DNA of 64,000 nucleotides from JAICKM01 sp050998805 (GCA_050998805.1 JBPCPV010000044.1:1-64000), one strand, 5' to 3'; positions 49,821 through 58,372 are shown, counted from the stretch's first letter. The notes: generated by a model not told the origin, from the sequence alone. Translations and numbers: made by a program.

Positions 49821-51628
49821 ACCAGGGCCTCCTCAAGGCCAGTTTGCAGCAGGCGGTAGAAACGTGAACCCGGGTCCGCAGCCAGCCGCTCGCGCGGGCC
49901 GTGTTCGACCACGCGGCCACCGTCGAGGATCAGGATATCGTCGGCGCGCTGCACAGTACGCAGGCGGTGGGCGATGATAATGGCGCTGCGGCGGCGGCCA
50001 CTGCCACTCTCGGCCAGCAGCAGGCGGGTTACGGCGCGCTCCAGGCGCTGTTCAGTTATCGGGTCGAGCCGCGAGGCCGCTTCGTCGAGGATGACCAGGC
50101 CGGGATCTTTAAGCAGCAGGCGCGTGAACGCGAGCAACTGCGCTTCGCCCGCCGACATCCCCGCGCCGCCCGCCGCGAGGCGCGTGTCCAGGCCCTGGGG
50201 CATCGTGCCCAGCCAATCACGCAGGCCAAGCGCGTCGAGCGCGGCGGTGATCCGCTCGTCGCCGATGGCCGGGTCGAAAAAGGCGATGTTGTCGCGCAGG
50301 TTGGCGCTGAATAGCTGCACGTCCTGCGTAACCATGCCTACGCGGGCGCGCAGGTCCTCCAGCCCGACTTCCCGTATATCTACGTCGCCCAGCTTGACGG
50401 CCCCGCAGGTGGGGTCGTAGAGACGAAACAAGAGGCGCGTGAGTGTCGTCTTGCCGCTGCCGGTGCGCCCCAGCACGCCGAGCACGCGCCCGGCGGAGAG
50501 GCTGAACGAAACGTCGCGCAAAACCAGTCCCGCGTCCTGCTCCTCCTGGGTCTCGGCGCTGACCGGCTCCTTGTCGGCGTAGGCGAACGAAACGCCGTCG
50601 AACTGGACCGCGAGTGCGCCGGGCGGCAGCACCTGCTGTCCGTCGGCGCGCACAACAGGCTGCTCGCGAAACAGCGCGGCGATCCGGGCTATGCCCGCTG
50701 TGGAGCGTTGGAGGTTGCTCGCTTGCTTGCGGAGGCTGTCGAGCGGGGCGGCCAGCAAGCTGATGTAGGAGATGATCAGGAAGACCGTCCCGATGGTGAT
50801 CCTGTGCTGCGAGTAGAGATAGGCCCCGACGCCCAGCCCCAGCGCCCAGCCGATCCCGAACAGCAGGCTGCTGATGCCGGCACTGATGTATTCGACCATC
50901 TCCGCCGAGCGACGCGTCTTGAACGTCCGGCGCGTGAAGCGGAAAAGCCGCCACAGCGCGTAAGGCGCTGCGCCGCTGCCCTGGATGTCTTCCACCCCGG
51001 ATAGGCGCTCCTCGATATAGCCGAACTGCTCGGCCGCTGCCTGCCGCGCGGCGGTCCAGCGGCGCACGCCTAGGCCCTGGAGCGCGGCGAGCGCGATGAC
51101 GCTGATCGCGCTGTAGAGCGCCAGGGCCAGCCCCGCCAGCCAGTTCTCGAAAAAGAGCAAGACCAGCACGCCGAGGATCAGCAAGCCGCTGGTGACGACG
51201 CGGATGACGAACTGCGCGAAGAAGTCGGCCAGCTCGTTCACGTCGCCGTCCACGCGCTCGATCAGCTCACCTGGGGTGTGCGTCTTATGGAAGGGCATGT
51301 CGAGCCGCAGCAGGTGTTCGGTCAGCGAGGCGCGCAGCGAGTTGGTGGCGCGCCAGCCGACGTTGATGCTCAGGTAGGTGACGGCGATTGTGATCAGGCG
51401 GCCGATCAGGCTGCCGACGATGAAGGCGAGGCCCGCGTAGACCAGGGGCGCGAGGTCGCCCCGGCGCTGCGTCGCGTCTATGAAGTAGCGGATTATCTGT
51501 GGGTTGAGGAGTTGGAGGCCGCTGCTGCCGAGGAGGAGCGCCGCCAACAGGATGACGCTCCGGCTCTGTGGCCGCAGATACGCGGCGAGCAGCCCACGGT
51601 ACGTGGTGCGTGAAGTAGCTGTGTTCAA
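49817..51628 (-). CDS. ABC exporter half-transporter with degenerate signature motif (heterodimer subunit 2)
   Basis: The 603-residue protein has a six-helix domain (RFFIDATQRR, SLTEHLLRLDMPFHKTHTPGEL, with the exporter-typical coupling motif) and an ATPase domain: Walker A GRTGSGKTT, Q-loop TQDVQ, Walker B LVILDEAASRLD with Glu, and switch AHR. The signature is MSAGE rather than LSGGQ. Consensus site: this subunit's Walker A/B with the partner's LSGGQ; degenerate site: the partner's Asp with this MSAGE. It is the first gene of the pair. Confidence 0.9.
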   Translation of the reverse strand: MNTATSRTTYRGLLAAYLRPQSRSVILLAALLLGSSGLQLLNPQIIRYFIDATQRRGDLAPLVYAGLAFIVGSLIGRLITIAVTYLSINVGWRATNSLRASLTEHLLRLDMPFHKTHTPGELIERVDGDVNELADFFAQFVIRVVTSGLLILGVLVLLFFENWLAGLALALYSAISVIALAALQGLGVRRWTAARQAAAEQFGYIEERLSGVEDIQGSGAAPYALWRLFRFTRRTFKTRRSAEMVEYISAGISSLLFGIGWALGLGVGAYLYSQHRITIGTVFLIISYISLLAAPLDSLRKQASNLQRSTAGIARIAALFREQPVVRADGQQVLPPGALAVQFDGVSFAYADKEPVSAETQEEQDAGLVLRDVSFSLSAGRVLGVLGRTGSGKTTLTRLLFRLYDPTCGAVKLGDVDIREVGLEDLRARVGMVTQDVQLFSANLRDNIAFFDPAIGDERITAALDALGLRDWLGTMPQGLDTRLAAGGAGMSAGEAQLLAFTRLLLKDPGLVILDEAASRLDPITEQRLERAVTRLLLAESGSGRRRSAIIIAHRLRTVQRADDILILDGGRVVEHGPRERLAADPGSRFYRLLQTGLEEALV

Positions 51629-51761
51629 TTGAACCTGCTTTCAGATGGGCCGGGTCGCGCTCCTCGACGTGAAGGTACGGGGGTGCTACGACCGGCGAAC
51701 GGGCAGGCTCGTGAACTGCGGCGCAGGCGCGCCGCCAAGGGATACGCCTAAAGGGCGGGGG

Positions 51762-51827
51762 CTATCGCGACGGCACGCAGATCACGAGCGATTCGGTCTT
51801 GGTTGCGACGAGCGATAGGGTCCTCAT
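51762..51827 (-). CDS. Possible 21-residue peptide (leader or precursor)
   Basis: An ATG (51827-51825) preceded by GGAGGG at eight bases opens a frame of 21 codons: MRTLSLVATK followed by TESLVICVPSR, then TAG. The Shine-Dalgarno and spacing are good, and it is upstream of a two-subunit ABC exporter on the same strand. A hairpin and two direct repeats precede it. It may be a leader/attenuator peptide or small exported peptide; only context and the ribosome site support it. Confidence 0.25.
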   Translation of the reverse strand: MRTLSLVATKTESLVICVPSR

Positions 51828-51998
51828 GGTTGTATCCCTCCTATGGGTTGCCGCCGAGACGGCGGCGGTACGTGTGCTTCGTTATGGGTTGCGGCCCGCA
51901 AAGGCGGACAGATCCAGTATATGCGAATGTGGGGCCGCGCGCTATCGGTCTATAGACGGATTTCGGGCGCGGGGTAGGAGCGGGTCTCAGCCCGCCCA

Positions 51999-52021
51999 AG
52001 CTGACGGCTGAAAGCTGACCG
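51999..52021. repeat. Heptanucleotide repeat (CTGAAAG type)
   Basis: CTGACGG, CTGAAAG and CTGACCG units end at the stop codon of the SPFH gene. Confidence 0.8.
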
Positions 52022-53167
52022 CTACACCAGCTTCTGCCCGCAGTTCGGGCAGAACTTCTGGCCGGGGGCCACCTCGGCTTGGCAGTTTGGGCAGGTCGGC
52101 TTGGTCATCATGTTGTAGCCGCACTCTGGGCAGAACTTCGAGCCGGCGGGTATCTGCGCGTGGCAGCCGGGGCAGGTGATCAAGCCACCCTGCGTGGCGC
52201 TGGCCGCGCCCGCGGTCGCGGGGGTTACGCCTGCGGTGCTCTGAGAGGACTGCTGTTGCGGCTGTTGCTGTTGCGGCTGCTGCGGCTGTTGTTGCTGCTG
52301 TTGCTGGTTCTGCGGCTGGAACGCCTGGCCGATCATCTGGGCCATGCCCATGCCGAGGCCCGCGCCCGCGCCGAGTCCGATGCCGGTGGCGGCTGCGTCG
52401 CCGCCACCACCTCCGCCCTGACCCATGTTGCCCATCGCCTGCGCCGCCTGGAACTGCATATAGCGGTTCATGTCGCCGAGCGCGCCCATGCTCGAGCGCT
52501 GGTCGATCATCTTCTGCACCTCTTCGGGTGGGGTGATCGAGGTGATGAAGAACTGCTTGAGTTGGACGCCGATGTTGGCGAAGTCGTCCGCGACGCTTGC
52601 CTTGAGCGCGGCGGCGAGCGTGGTGTACTTGCCGGCGAGGTCGAGCAGCGTGCTCATCGTCTGGCCGAGCGTGTCGTTCAGCCGCGAGACGATGATCCCC
52701 CGTAGGTAGTCACCGATCTGGTTACTGTCCACGATACCCTGGGTGCCGACGATCTTGTTCACGAAGAGCATCGGGTCTGCAATCGTCATCGAGTAGGTGC
52801 CGAAGGCCCGCAGGCGCACCATGCCGAGTTCGCTGTCCCGGAACACGACCGGCTCAGACGTGCCCCACTTGAGGTCGAGTATGTCGGCCATGTTCACGAA
52901 GTAGACTTCGGCCCTGAACGGAGAGCGTCCGCCGAAGGGGATGCTGAGTAGTGTGGTGAGTCCTGGTATGTTTTGTGTGCTGAGTGTGTGGCGGCCCGGC
53001 CCAAGCACGTCGAGCGCCTTGCCGTCGCGGAAGAAAACCGCAACCTGGCTCTCGCGGACTATGGCCTGCGAGCCTAGCCTGAACTCGCCGGAGCCGACGG
53101 GCGGCACGCGATGTACAAGCTCGCGCCCCGTGGGGTCCAAAAATTCGACGACATCGAGTATTGCCAT
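52022..53167 (-). CDS. SPFH-domain protein with Gln-rich linker and C-terminal zinc ribbons
   Basis: The 381-residue protein starts with an SPFH/Band-7 domain (YdjI-like; about 10-225) with VPPVGSGEFRLGSQAIVRES, GGRSPFRAEVYFVN and TITPPEEVQKMIDQRSSM. A Gly/Gln-rich linker (QQQQQQQPQQPQQQQPQQQ) follows, then two zinc ribbons (CPGCHAQIPAGSKFCPECG and CPNCQAEVAPGQKFCPNCG). SPFH proteins organise membrane microdomains; YdjI-type members in Bacillus are linked to membrane-stress protection. AGGAGG lies five bases before the ATG. It is the last gene of a four-gene minus-strand cluster. Confidence 0.85.
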   Translation of the reverse strand: MAILDVVEFLDPTGRELVHRVPPVGSGEFRLGSQAIVRESQVAVFFRDGKALDVLGPGRHTLSTQNIPGLTTLLSIPFGGRSPFRAEVYFVNMADILDLKWGTSEPVVFRDSELGMVRLRAFGTYSMTIADPMLFVNKIVGTQGIVDSNQIGDYLRGIIVSRLNDTLGQTMSTLLDLAGKYTTLAAALKASVADDFANIGVQLKQFFITSITPPEEVQKMIDQRSSMGALGDMNRYMQFQAAQAMGNMGQGGGGGGDAAATGIGLGAGAGLGMGMAQMIGQAFQPQNQQQQQQQPQQPQQQQPQQQSSQSTAGVTPATAGAASATQGGLITCPGCHAQIPAGSKFCPECGYNMMTKPTCPNCQAEVAPGQKFCPNCGQKLV

Positions 53168-53177
53168 CTTAATCCTC

Positions 53178-53221
53178 CTACGTACTACGCACTAAGTACT
53201 AATCACCAACCACTAACCACT
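53178..53221. repeat. Composite heptanucleotide repeat (ACTACGC then CAACCACTAAC)
   Basis: ACTACGC units pass into TAATCAC and TAACCAC units between the SPFH gene and the next gene, partly overlapping the latter's stop. Confidence 0.75.
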
Positions 53222-54109
53222 TAGACCGGTGGGTCCGCTGTCGGTCGGGCCGCCGGTTGGCCCGCCCTGCACATCGCTCGGCGCGGTAGGCCCTGCCGTC
53301 TCCGGCGGGGCGGAGAGCGGGTTGAGGCGCTGCGTGGTGGCCTCTGTGCCCTGCGGTCCGGTATAGGGCTGGTAGGGCTGGCCGCCGCCCGTCTGGGGGC
53401 CGGTATAGGGCTGGTAGGGCTGCTGGGCGGGGGCTGGGGCGGAATACGCCTGCTGGGCGGGTGGGGCGGCGAACGCCTGCCCTCCACCCGGCTGCCCCGC
53501 GCGGAACTTCTCGAAGTCCGCCTGCGGCAGCGGGCGGCCGGAGAGTATCACGTCGTTGCGGTGGTTCCAGGTGTTCAGCAGGTCGTCGAGCACGGTGCCG
53601 AGGTCCGTGAGCGCGGTAGGCATGTCGGGCGCTTCGCCGGCGGTGTTCGCGGGGGCGGGGGCGGGGCCGCCCCCCTGCTTGGCCGCCGCGCCCACAGCCG
53701 TGATGGCGTTCTTCACGTTCTGCTGTTGTTCGGTGAGCGAGTTGTCGAATGTATAGAGTTGGTCGAGCGCGGCCTCGTCCACCTTCACCGGGTCGAACAG
53801 CCCCGCGTAGCCCTGGCTGGCCGTCTCGAGCTTGTCAATGAAGCGTTGCAGCACGCCCGCCAGCCGGTCAACCTCGGCGATCGACTCCAGGTGGCCGCTG
53901 CGCGCGATCTGCTGCTGCACCCGCACCAGGGCCGCGTGCTCGTCGCGGAAGCTGCGGGCAAGGTACATCCGGAGCTGCTTGTCGGCATCTCGGCGGCGTT
54001 CCTTGTCCTGGTAGCCGTTGTAGCCGGGGATGATGCCGGCGACTTTGTGTAAGAAGTCATGCGGCTTGTCGCTCTCGATCCTGCCGCGAAAATCAGGGAC
54101 ATTCGTCAT
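53213..54109 (-). CDS. Helical protein with proline-rich tail in the SPFH cluster
   Basis: The 298-residue protein has helical, coiled-coil-prone residues 5-150 (RSFRDEHAALVRVQQQIARS, LESIAEVDRLAGVLQRF, TEQQQNVKNAITAVG) and a Pro/Gly/Gln tail from about 150 with QPYQPYTGPQ repeats. No signal or membrane helix is seen. AGGAGG lies eight bases before the ATG, and a TATAAT lies at 54182-54187. Not recognised; its position between the SPFH and DUF2207 genes suggests a cytoplasmic partner. Confidence 0.7.
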   Translation of the reverse strand: MTNVPDFRGRIESDKPHDFLHKVAGIIPGYNGYQDKERRRDADKQLRMYLARSFRDEHAALVRVQQQIARSGHLESIAEVDRLAGVLQRFIDKLETASQGYAGLFDPVKVDEAALDQLYTFDNSLTEQQQNVKNAITAVGAAAKQGGGPAPAPANTAGEAPDMPTALTDLGTVLDDLLNTWNHRNDVILSGRPLPQADFEKFRAGQPGGGQAFAAPPAQQAYSAPAPAQQPYQPYTGPQTGGGQPYQPYTGPQGTEATTQRLNPLSAPPETAGPTAPSDVQGGPTGGPTDSGPTGLSG

Positions 54110-54194
54110 CTACGTTTCCTCCTAGACTGCTGCAATCTACGCAAAACTGCTCTGCGCGGTTACAGGTCAGTTGCCGGGGCCATTATAACACGTT

Positions 54195-56105
54195 TCAGAA
54201 CGAGCCGCCGCCACCGCCACCGCCACCGCCGCCACCGCCGCCACCGCCACCGCCACCGCCGCCACCGCCGCCGCTACTGCTCGGCGCGCTGCTGAAGGTG
54301 CTGCTTGCGGTGTTGATCATGCTGCTCAGGCTGGTGTTGAGGCTTTCGATGCCGCCGGTGATGCTGGTGTTCAGCGCGTTGATGCCACCCGGCGAGAAAC
54401 CGCCGCCCCCGCCGATGCCCCCGCCGCCGTATCCGCTTGTGCCGTAGCTGCCCATGTTGCCCACGTTCCAGCCCCACGGGTAGTAGTAGATCGGCATCGG
54501 CATCGCACTGCCCATGCTGTTGAACTGGCTCACATACTGCTTCTCCAGGCTGAGCGCGGTGGCGTAGGGCAGGTAGTCGCCGAGTCGGTTCGCGGCCTCA
54601 CCGAGGTTGCCGAAGCGTTGCAGGTCGGCGAGGTAGTGCCCGAAGGCGCGCCATCGAGCGGCTTGCTCGGCCCCGATCTGTGTCTTGCGGGGCATGATCC
54701 CCATCATCACAAGCCCGACCATGCCTACGACACCCAGCGCCACAGCAGGCAGGAAGACGACGATCCCCATCGTGTCTGTGAAGCGGCCTCCCAAGATGAA
54801 GGCACCGACGCCTGAGGCGAGTAGGACGACCGCGAGCAGGCCAGCGCGGTTCCGCGTCTCGGCGGGGCTTCGCGGGAAGAGGCCCTGCCTAACCAGTTCG
54901 CTGTAGATCTGTGAGTAGACGCCTTTCAGGCTCGTATAGAACCTATTGCGTAACTCTGAGAGCTGCGCGGGGCTGCCGTTCGCAAACAGCGCGCCCATCA
55001 CAGCCTGCTCGTAAGCCAAAGCTGGCACTGTGTCCAGAGCGGTGTAGACGAAGTCGCTGCCCATAGTGTCCGGCCCCTTGACCTCCTCGATACGTATGCA
55101 GCCCTGGCGTCCGAGGTCGAGCACTGTGGCGATCACATCGCGCATGTCGGCCTTTTCGTCCACCAGCGCGCCGACCAGCCCCGGCGGCAAGTTCGACGGC
55201 GGTGCGTTCAGGTAATCGGCCACAGGGCCCACCGCCGGGTCGCGCCCTCCACGATACCACGCGCCCATCCAGCCGAGCGTGCCGCCCACGCCTACCAGCA
55301 GGCTCAGGATCAGCAGGCCGAGCGTCAGGGGCGGTTTTACGTTGTCCTCAAAGTTCTGCCAAGCCGGAGGGCTGCCGCTGATCAGCCCGTGGGGCCAGTG
55401 CGCCAACGCCTCGAACCGGCTGCTCGGGTCGAGCGGCCCCGCCGCAGTGAACACCGCCCCTCCACCCGACATCTGGGCGCTGCCTGCCCTCGCCGGCTGC
55501 ACCGTCGCATCATGCAGCGTCACGCCCTGCGGCATCTGCAAGGTCAGCTTGGCGTTGTCGATCCGACCGAGGGAGCGGTTCGGCAGGAACGGCCTCCAGT
55601 CGAAGGTGTCGCCTGTCTGGTAGAAGGACAGCCCGCCGACGACGGTGTAGGTGATCGTCATCGTCTTGCGCGCCGGTGCCGAGAACGGGTCATAAAACCA
55701 GATGATCCGCTTCTGACTGCCGTTGTTCACCACCTGGTAAGTCCGTGGCGGCCCGAACTCCCCGTTCGATATATCGATCGGCGAGTTATCGGGAGTGTAG
55801 GTGCCGACACCCTCCTCGGTGACGCTGACGTTGCTGATCTTGTCGAGCTTTTGGGTCTCGATGTCGCGGTAGCTGCCGTGGAACGTCCCCTGCACAAAGT
55901 TGAACACCTGCCGCTCGGTGACGATGAAGCTCGAGTCGGGTTGGATCTGGATAGTTACGTCTACGTTGTCCCAGTTCTGGATCTGATCGCTTGCCGCTCC
56001 GGCACGGGGCGCTACGAAAGCAGCCGCCAGCAGGGCGAGCAGCATGAGCAAGGTGCCGTAGCCGCGCAAGACGGCCCCAGGCCAGAATCGGTTTGTGTTC
56101 AGCAT
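54195..56105 (-). CDS. DUF2207-domain membrane protein with polyglycine tail
   Basis: The 636-residue protein has a signal peptide (TLLMLLALLAAAFVAP), an extracytoplasmic DUF2207-type beta domain (about 40-245) with VTIQIQPDSSFIVTERQVFNF, QGTFHGSYRDI and RIIWFYDPFSAPARKTMTI, a helix (LTLGLLILSLLVGVGG), a cytoplasmic helical part (VIATVLDLGRQGCIRIEE), and two helices around residue 430. The end is a Gly-rich region finishing with about 25 consecutive glycines, coded by a GCC/ACC triplet microsatellite (about 54203-54274). DUF2207 proteins are often paired with LemA or SPFH proteins. Confidence 0.82.
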   Translation of the reverse strand: MLNTNRFWPGAVLRGYGTLLMLLALLAAAFVAPRAGAASDQIQNWDNVDVTIQIQPDSSFIVTERQVFNFVQGTFHGSYRDIETQKLDKISNVSVTEEGVGTYTPDNSPIDISNGEFGPPRTYQVVNNGSQKRIIWFYDPFSAPARKTMTITYTVVGGLSFYQTGDTFDWRPFLPNRSLGRIDNAKLTLQMPQGVTLHDATVQPARAGSAQMSGGGAVFTAAGPLDPSSRFEALAHWPHGLISGSPPAWQNFEDNVKPPLTLGLLILSLLVGVGGTLGWMGAWYRGGRDPAVGPVADYLNAPPSNLPPGLVGALVDEKADMRDVIATVLDLGRQGCIRIEEVKGPDTMGSDFVYTALDTVPALAYEQAVMGALFANGSPAQLSELRNRFYTSLKGVYSQIYSELVRQGLFPRSPAETRNRAGLLAVVLLASGVGAFILGGRFTDTMGIVVFLPAVALGVVGMVGLVMMGIMPRKTQIGAEQAARWRAFGHYLADLQRFGNLGEAANRLGDYLPYATALSLEKQYVSQFNSMGSAMPMPIYYYPWGWNVGNMGSYGTSGYGGGGIGGGGGFSPGGINALNTSITGGIESLNTSLSSMINTASSTFSSAPSSSGGGGGGGGGGGGGGGGGGGGGGGSF

Positions 56106-56135
56106 TATCCAGCTCCTATAGGTTGTAGTCTGTTA

Positions 56136-56711
56136 TCAGGCATGTGGGGCGGCGGGCGTGGGGCCTGCTGCGGCGGGCGATAGGAAGAACTCTGCCCCGC
56201 AATATTCGCATTTGACCAGGCCCTTGCCGCCGAGTGTGAGCGGCGCGCCGCAGTTCGGGCACTTGCCGCTCTGCTGGATCTGCTGAGTGAGTGCCGCAGC
56301 ATCCTGCGCGATCAGCTTGCCAGCCTTCCAGTCCACGTAGCCGGTGAACAGCCCCTTGCCGACAAGGTCGTAGACATACTGCTTGATCTGCTCCACCGTG
56401 GCGTTCATTTCGACCGCGAGGTTCGATATGCTGACCTGGCCCTGCGTCTGCACGGCGTTGAGCACCATCTTTTCCTTCTCGACCTGGGCGTAGCCCCGCG
56501 TCTCGCTCTGCCCGCTCACAAAGAAGTAGACGCCCGCGCCCACGAGGATCACGCCGACCAACAGGCCGCAGCCGGAGACGAGCGCCACGCTGCCCCCGGT
56601 CAGGCTGCCGCCGCTGCCGCCGTTCGCGAGCGCATAAAGGATCAGCGCGCCCGCCGCCGCCACGCCGAGGGCGATCAAAGCCCCGCCGATCAATTTGCCC
56701 TGTCCAACCAT
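56136..56711 (-). CDS. Membrane protein with winged-helix and zinc ribbon
   Basis: From ATG 56711 (GGAGGG six bases upstream; 191 aa) two membrane helices (GGALIALGVAAAGALILYAL, VGVILVGAGVYFFV) precede a winged-helix-like region (EKEKMVLNAVQTQGQVSISNLAVEMNATVEQIKQYV) and a C-terminal zinc ribbon (CPNCGAPLTLGGKGLVKCEYCG). It faces the DUF2207 gene 30 bases downstream on the same strand and is the first gene of the SPFH cluster. Confidence 0.72.
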   Translation of the reverse strand: MVGQGKLIGGALIALGVAAAGALILYALANGGSGGSLTGGSVALVSGCGLLVGVILVGAGVYFFVSGQSETRGYAQVEKEKMVLNAVQTQGQVSISNLAVEMNATVEQIKQYVYDLVGKGLFTGYVDWKAGKLIAQDAAALTQQIQQSGKCPNCGAPLTLGGKGLVKCEYCGAEFFLSPAAAGPTPAAPHA

Positions 56712-56731
56712 GAGTATCCCTCCCGCGAGCA

Positions 56732-56752
56732 TTCAGCCGTCAGCCGTCAGCT
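56732..56752. repeat. Short heptamer array (CAGCCGT type)
   Basis: CAGCCGT units directly upstream of the ATG region of the 56.1-kb gene. Confidence 0.6.
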
Positions 56753-56817
56753 TAATGTGCCAGTATATCAGACCCCACTCATATACGCCAAGTGGCCCGT
56801 TGGGTTACGTGATCGGG

Positions 56818-56823
56818 TATAAT
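56818..56823 (+). promoter_or_regulatory. -10 element for the MATE-like gene
   Basis: TATAAT at 56818-56823, 32 bases before the TTG start; no good -35 box. Confidence 0.35.
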
Positions 56824-56855
56824 TGCTTGGCTCACACAACTGGAGGAACTACGTC

Positions 56856-58250
56856 TTGAACATCCGCTTGAACCGCCGGGAGACCATCGCCCTCGCGGGG
56901 CTGCCGGCCACAAAGTCTGCGCCCGGCTATCGGCAACTCGCGGTCTTCCTCGGCCCTCTAGTCTTCACTGGGCTGATGATGACCACCGATACGCCTGTGG
57001 TGAACGCCGCGCTCGCGCGCCTGCCGCGCGCCCAAGAGTCGCTCGCGGCCTTCGTCGTCGCCTTTTCGCTGGCTATGCTCTACGAGGCCCCTCACATTAT
57101 GATGATCGAGACCGGCACCGCGCTGGCGACCGACCACGAGTCGCTCGGCCTGCTGAGGCGCTTCTATGGTCTGCTGGCGCTGATCATGGGCGTGATCGGT
57201 GCCGCTATAGTCTTTTCGCCGCTCTATGATGCGCTCGTCGGCGGGGTGATGGGCATCCCCGCCGACGTGACCGCCTCCTCGCGGCCGGCTGTCGCCGTCT
57301 TCCTGCTCTGGCCGCTGCCGATCGGCTGGCGCAGGCTGCATCAGGGAGCGTTGATCCGCCACGGCCACTCGCGGGCGGTGGGGGCCGGGGCTTTTGCCCG
57401 CGTCGGCGCGCTCCTCGGCGGCATGGCGCTGCTCCTTCCCCTGCTCGGCGGCAGAATAGAGAGCACCGCAATCGGTGCGCTGGCAATGCTGGCGAGCGTC
57501 TCGGCGGAGGCGTTGTACACCCACTGGCAGGCAGGTCGCCTGCTCGCCGACCTGCCCCAGAGCGCGCCCGGCGGGACGAAGCTGACCTGGCGCGGCCTCT
57601 GGACATTCTACTGGCCCCTCGCAGGCACGTCATTCCTGAGCACCCTCAGCCGCCCCGTCTTGAGCGCAGGACTGGCGGCGGCAGCCGGGGCAGCCGGGGG
57701 CGGAGTGGCTGGCGCGGATGCCGCCCTCGCCGCCTGGGGCATAGCCTGGGGCCTACTCTTCCTGGTGAACGGCGCGACCCTCACCCTCGGACAGGTTGCC
57801 ATCGCCTGGGACAAGCAGCCCGACCCCGAGCTGCGAAGCCGTGGGGACCGGCTGATCGTCGGCGTGGGGCTTGCGCTCTCGGCGCTGGTCGCGGCCTCGG
57901 TGCTCACCCCCGTCGCCGGACTGCTGCTCGACACGATCTACGCGGTCTCGCCTGCGGTGCGCGCCGCCGCCCTGCCGACGCTTGCGCTGCTGACGCCTGT
58001 GCCGCTGCTCTTCGCCACGAACTCGCTCTTGCGCGGTAAGCTGATCGCCCGCCACCGGACGCGCCTCGTGCAGCGCGCCCAGGGGATCGACCTTGTAGTG
58101 CTGCTCACAGTGCTGGCCGTCGGCATCAACTGGCCCGACCCCGCGGCCCATCCCGCCGCGACCGTGCTCGGCGCGCTGGCGATGTTGGCGGTCTACTGCA
58201 CCGATTTCACCGTACTCGGCCTCGGGCTGAGGGCGACGCCGAGGGGATAA
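56856..58250 (+). CDS. MATE-like integral membrane transporter
   Basis: From TTG 56856 (GGAGG about ten bases upstream; 464 aa) the protein has about 12 hydrophobic helices in two halves, each starting with a TxxPV-like pattern (TTDTPVVNAALARLP in the first, SRPVLSAGLAAAAGA in the second), as in the MATE branch of the MOP superfamily. MATE proteins use ion gradients to export drugs or, in related groups, flip lipid-linked sugars. A role in exporting lipid-linked glycans is possible given the GT cluster, but is inference. Two overlapping upstream GTG/ATG starts are rejected because only the TTG has a Shine-Dalgarno. Confidence 0.75.
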   Translation: MNIRLNRRETIALAGLPATKSAPGYRQLAVFLGPLVFTGLMMTTDTPVVNAALARLPRAQESLAAFVVAFSLAMLYEAPHIMMIETGTALATDHESLGLLRRFYGLLALIMGVIGAAIVFSPLYDALVGGVMGIPADVTASSRPAVAVFLLWPLPIGWRRLHQGALIRHGHSRAVGAGAFARVGALLGGMALLLPLLGGRIESTAIGALAMLASVSAEALYTHWQAGRLLADLPQSAPGGTKLTWRGLWTFYWPLAGTSFLSTLSRPVLSAGLAAAAGAAGGGVAGADAALAAWGIAWGLLFLVNGATLTLGQVAIAWDKQPDPELRSRGDRLIVGVGLALSALVAASVLTPVAGLLLDTIYAVSPAVRAAALPTLALLTPVPLLFATNSLLRGKLIARHRTRLVQRAQGIDLVVLLTVLAVGINWPDPAAHPAATVLGALAMLAVYCTDFTVLGLGLRATPRG

Positions 58251-58261
58251 GCGGTACGGCG

Positions 58262-58308
58262 ATATTCTTCGCTGCGCTCAGAATGACAATGGTTTAGAAT
58301 GACAGTGG
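58262..58308 (-). repeat. Dispersed hairpin repeat, copy 5
   Basis: ATTCTTCGCTGCGCTCAGAA plus a second partial GAATGACAGTGG at the right, directly after the MATE-like gene. Confidence 0.8.
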
Positions 58309-58342
58309 TCGAGAGGTTGAGCAGTTACAAAGGTGGGGGCCG

Positions 58343-58372
58343 TTGCCGAAAGGCGGTCGGGCGGTGTATAAT
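58343..58372 (+). promoter_or_regulatory. yebC promoter
   Basis: TTGCCG (58343-58348) and TATAAT (58367-58372) are 18 bp apart, about 60 bases before the ATG at 58430; it would drive yebC-ruvC-tlyA-nadK. Confidence 0.55.

Larger units (their letters stand above)
51629..52021. other. Intergenic region upstream of the ABC pair and SPFH cluster
   Basis: Contains a possible short peptide gene (51762-51827), a hairpin GCCGCC-GGCGGC (51850-51866), two direct repeats of TATGGGTTGC (51842-51852 and 51882-51893) and a CTGAAAG-type heptamer array (51999-52021). No longer gene is seen. Confidence 0.5.
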
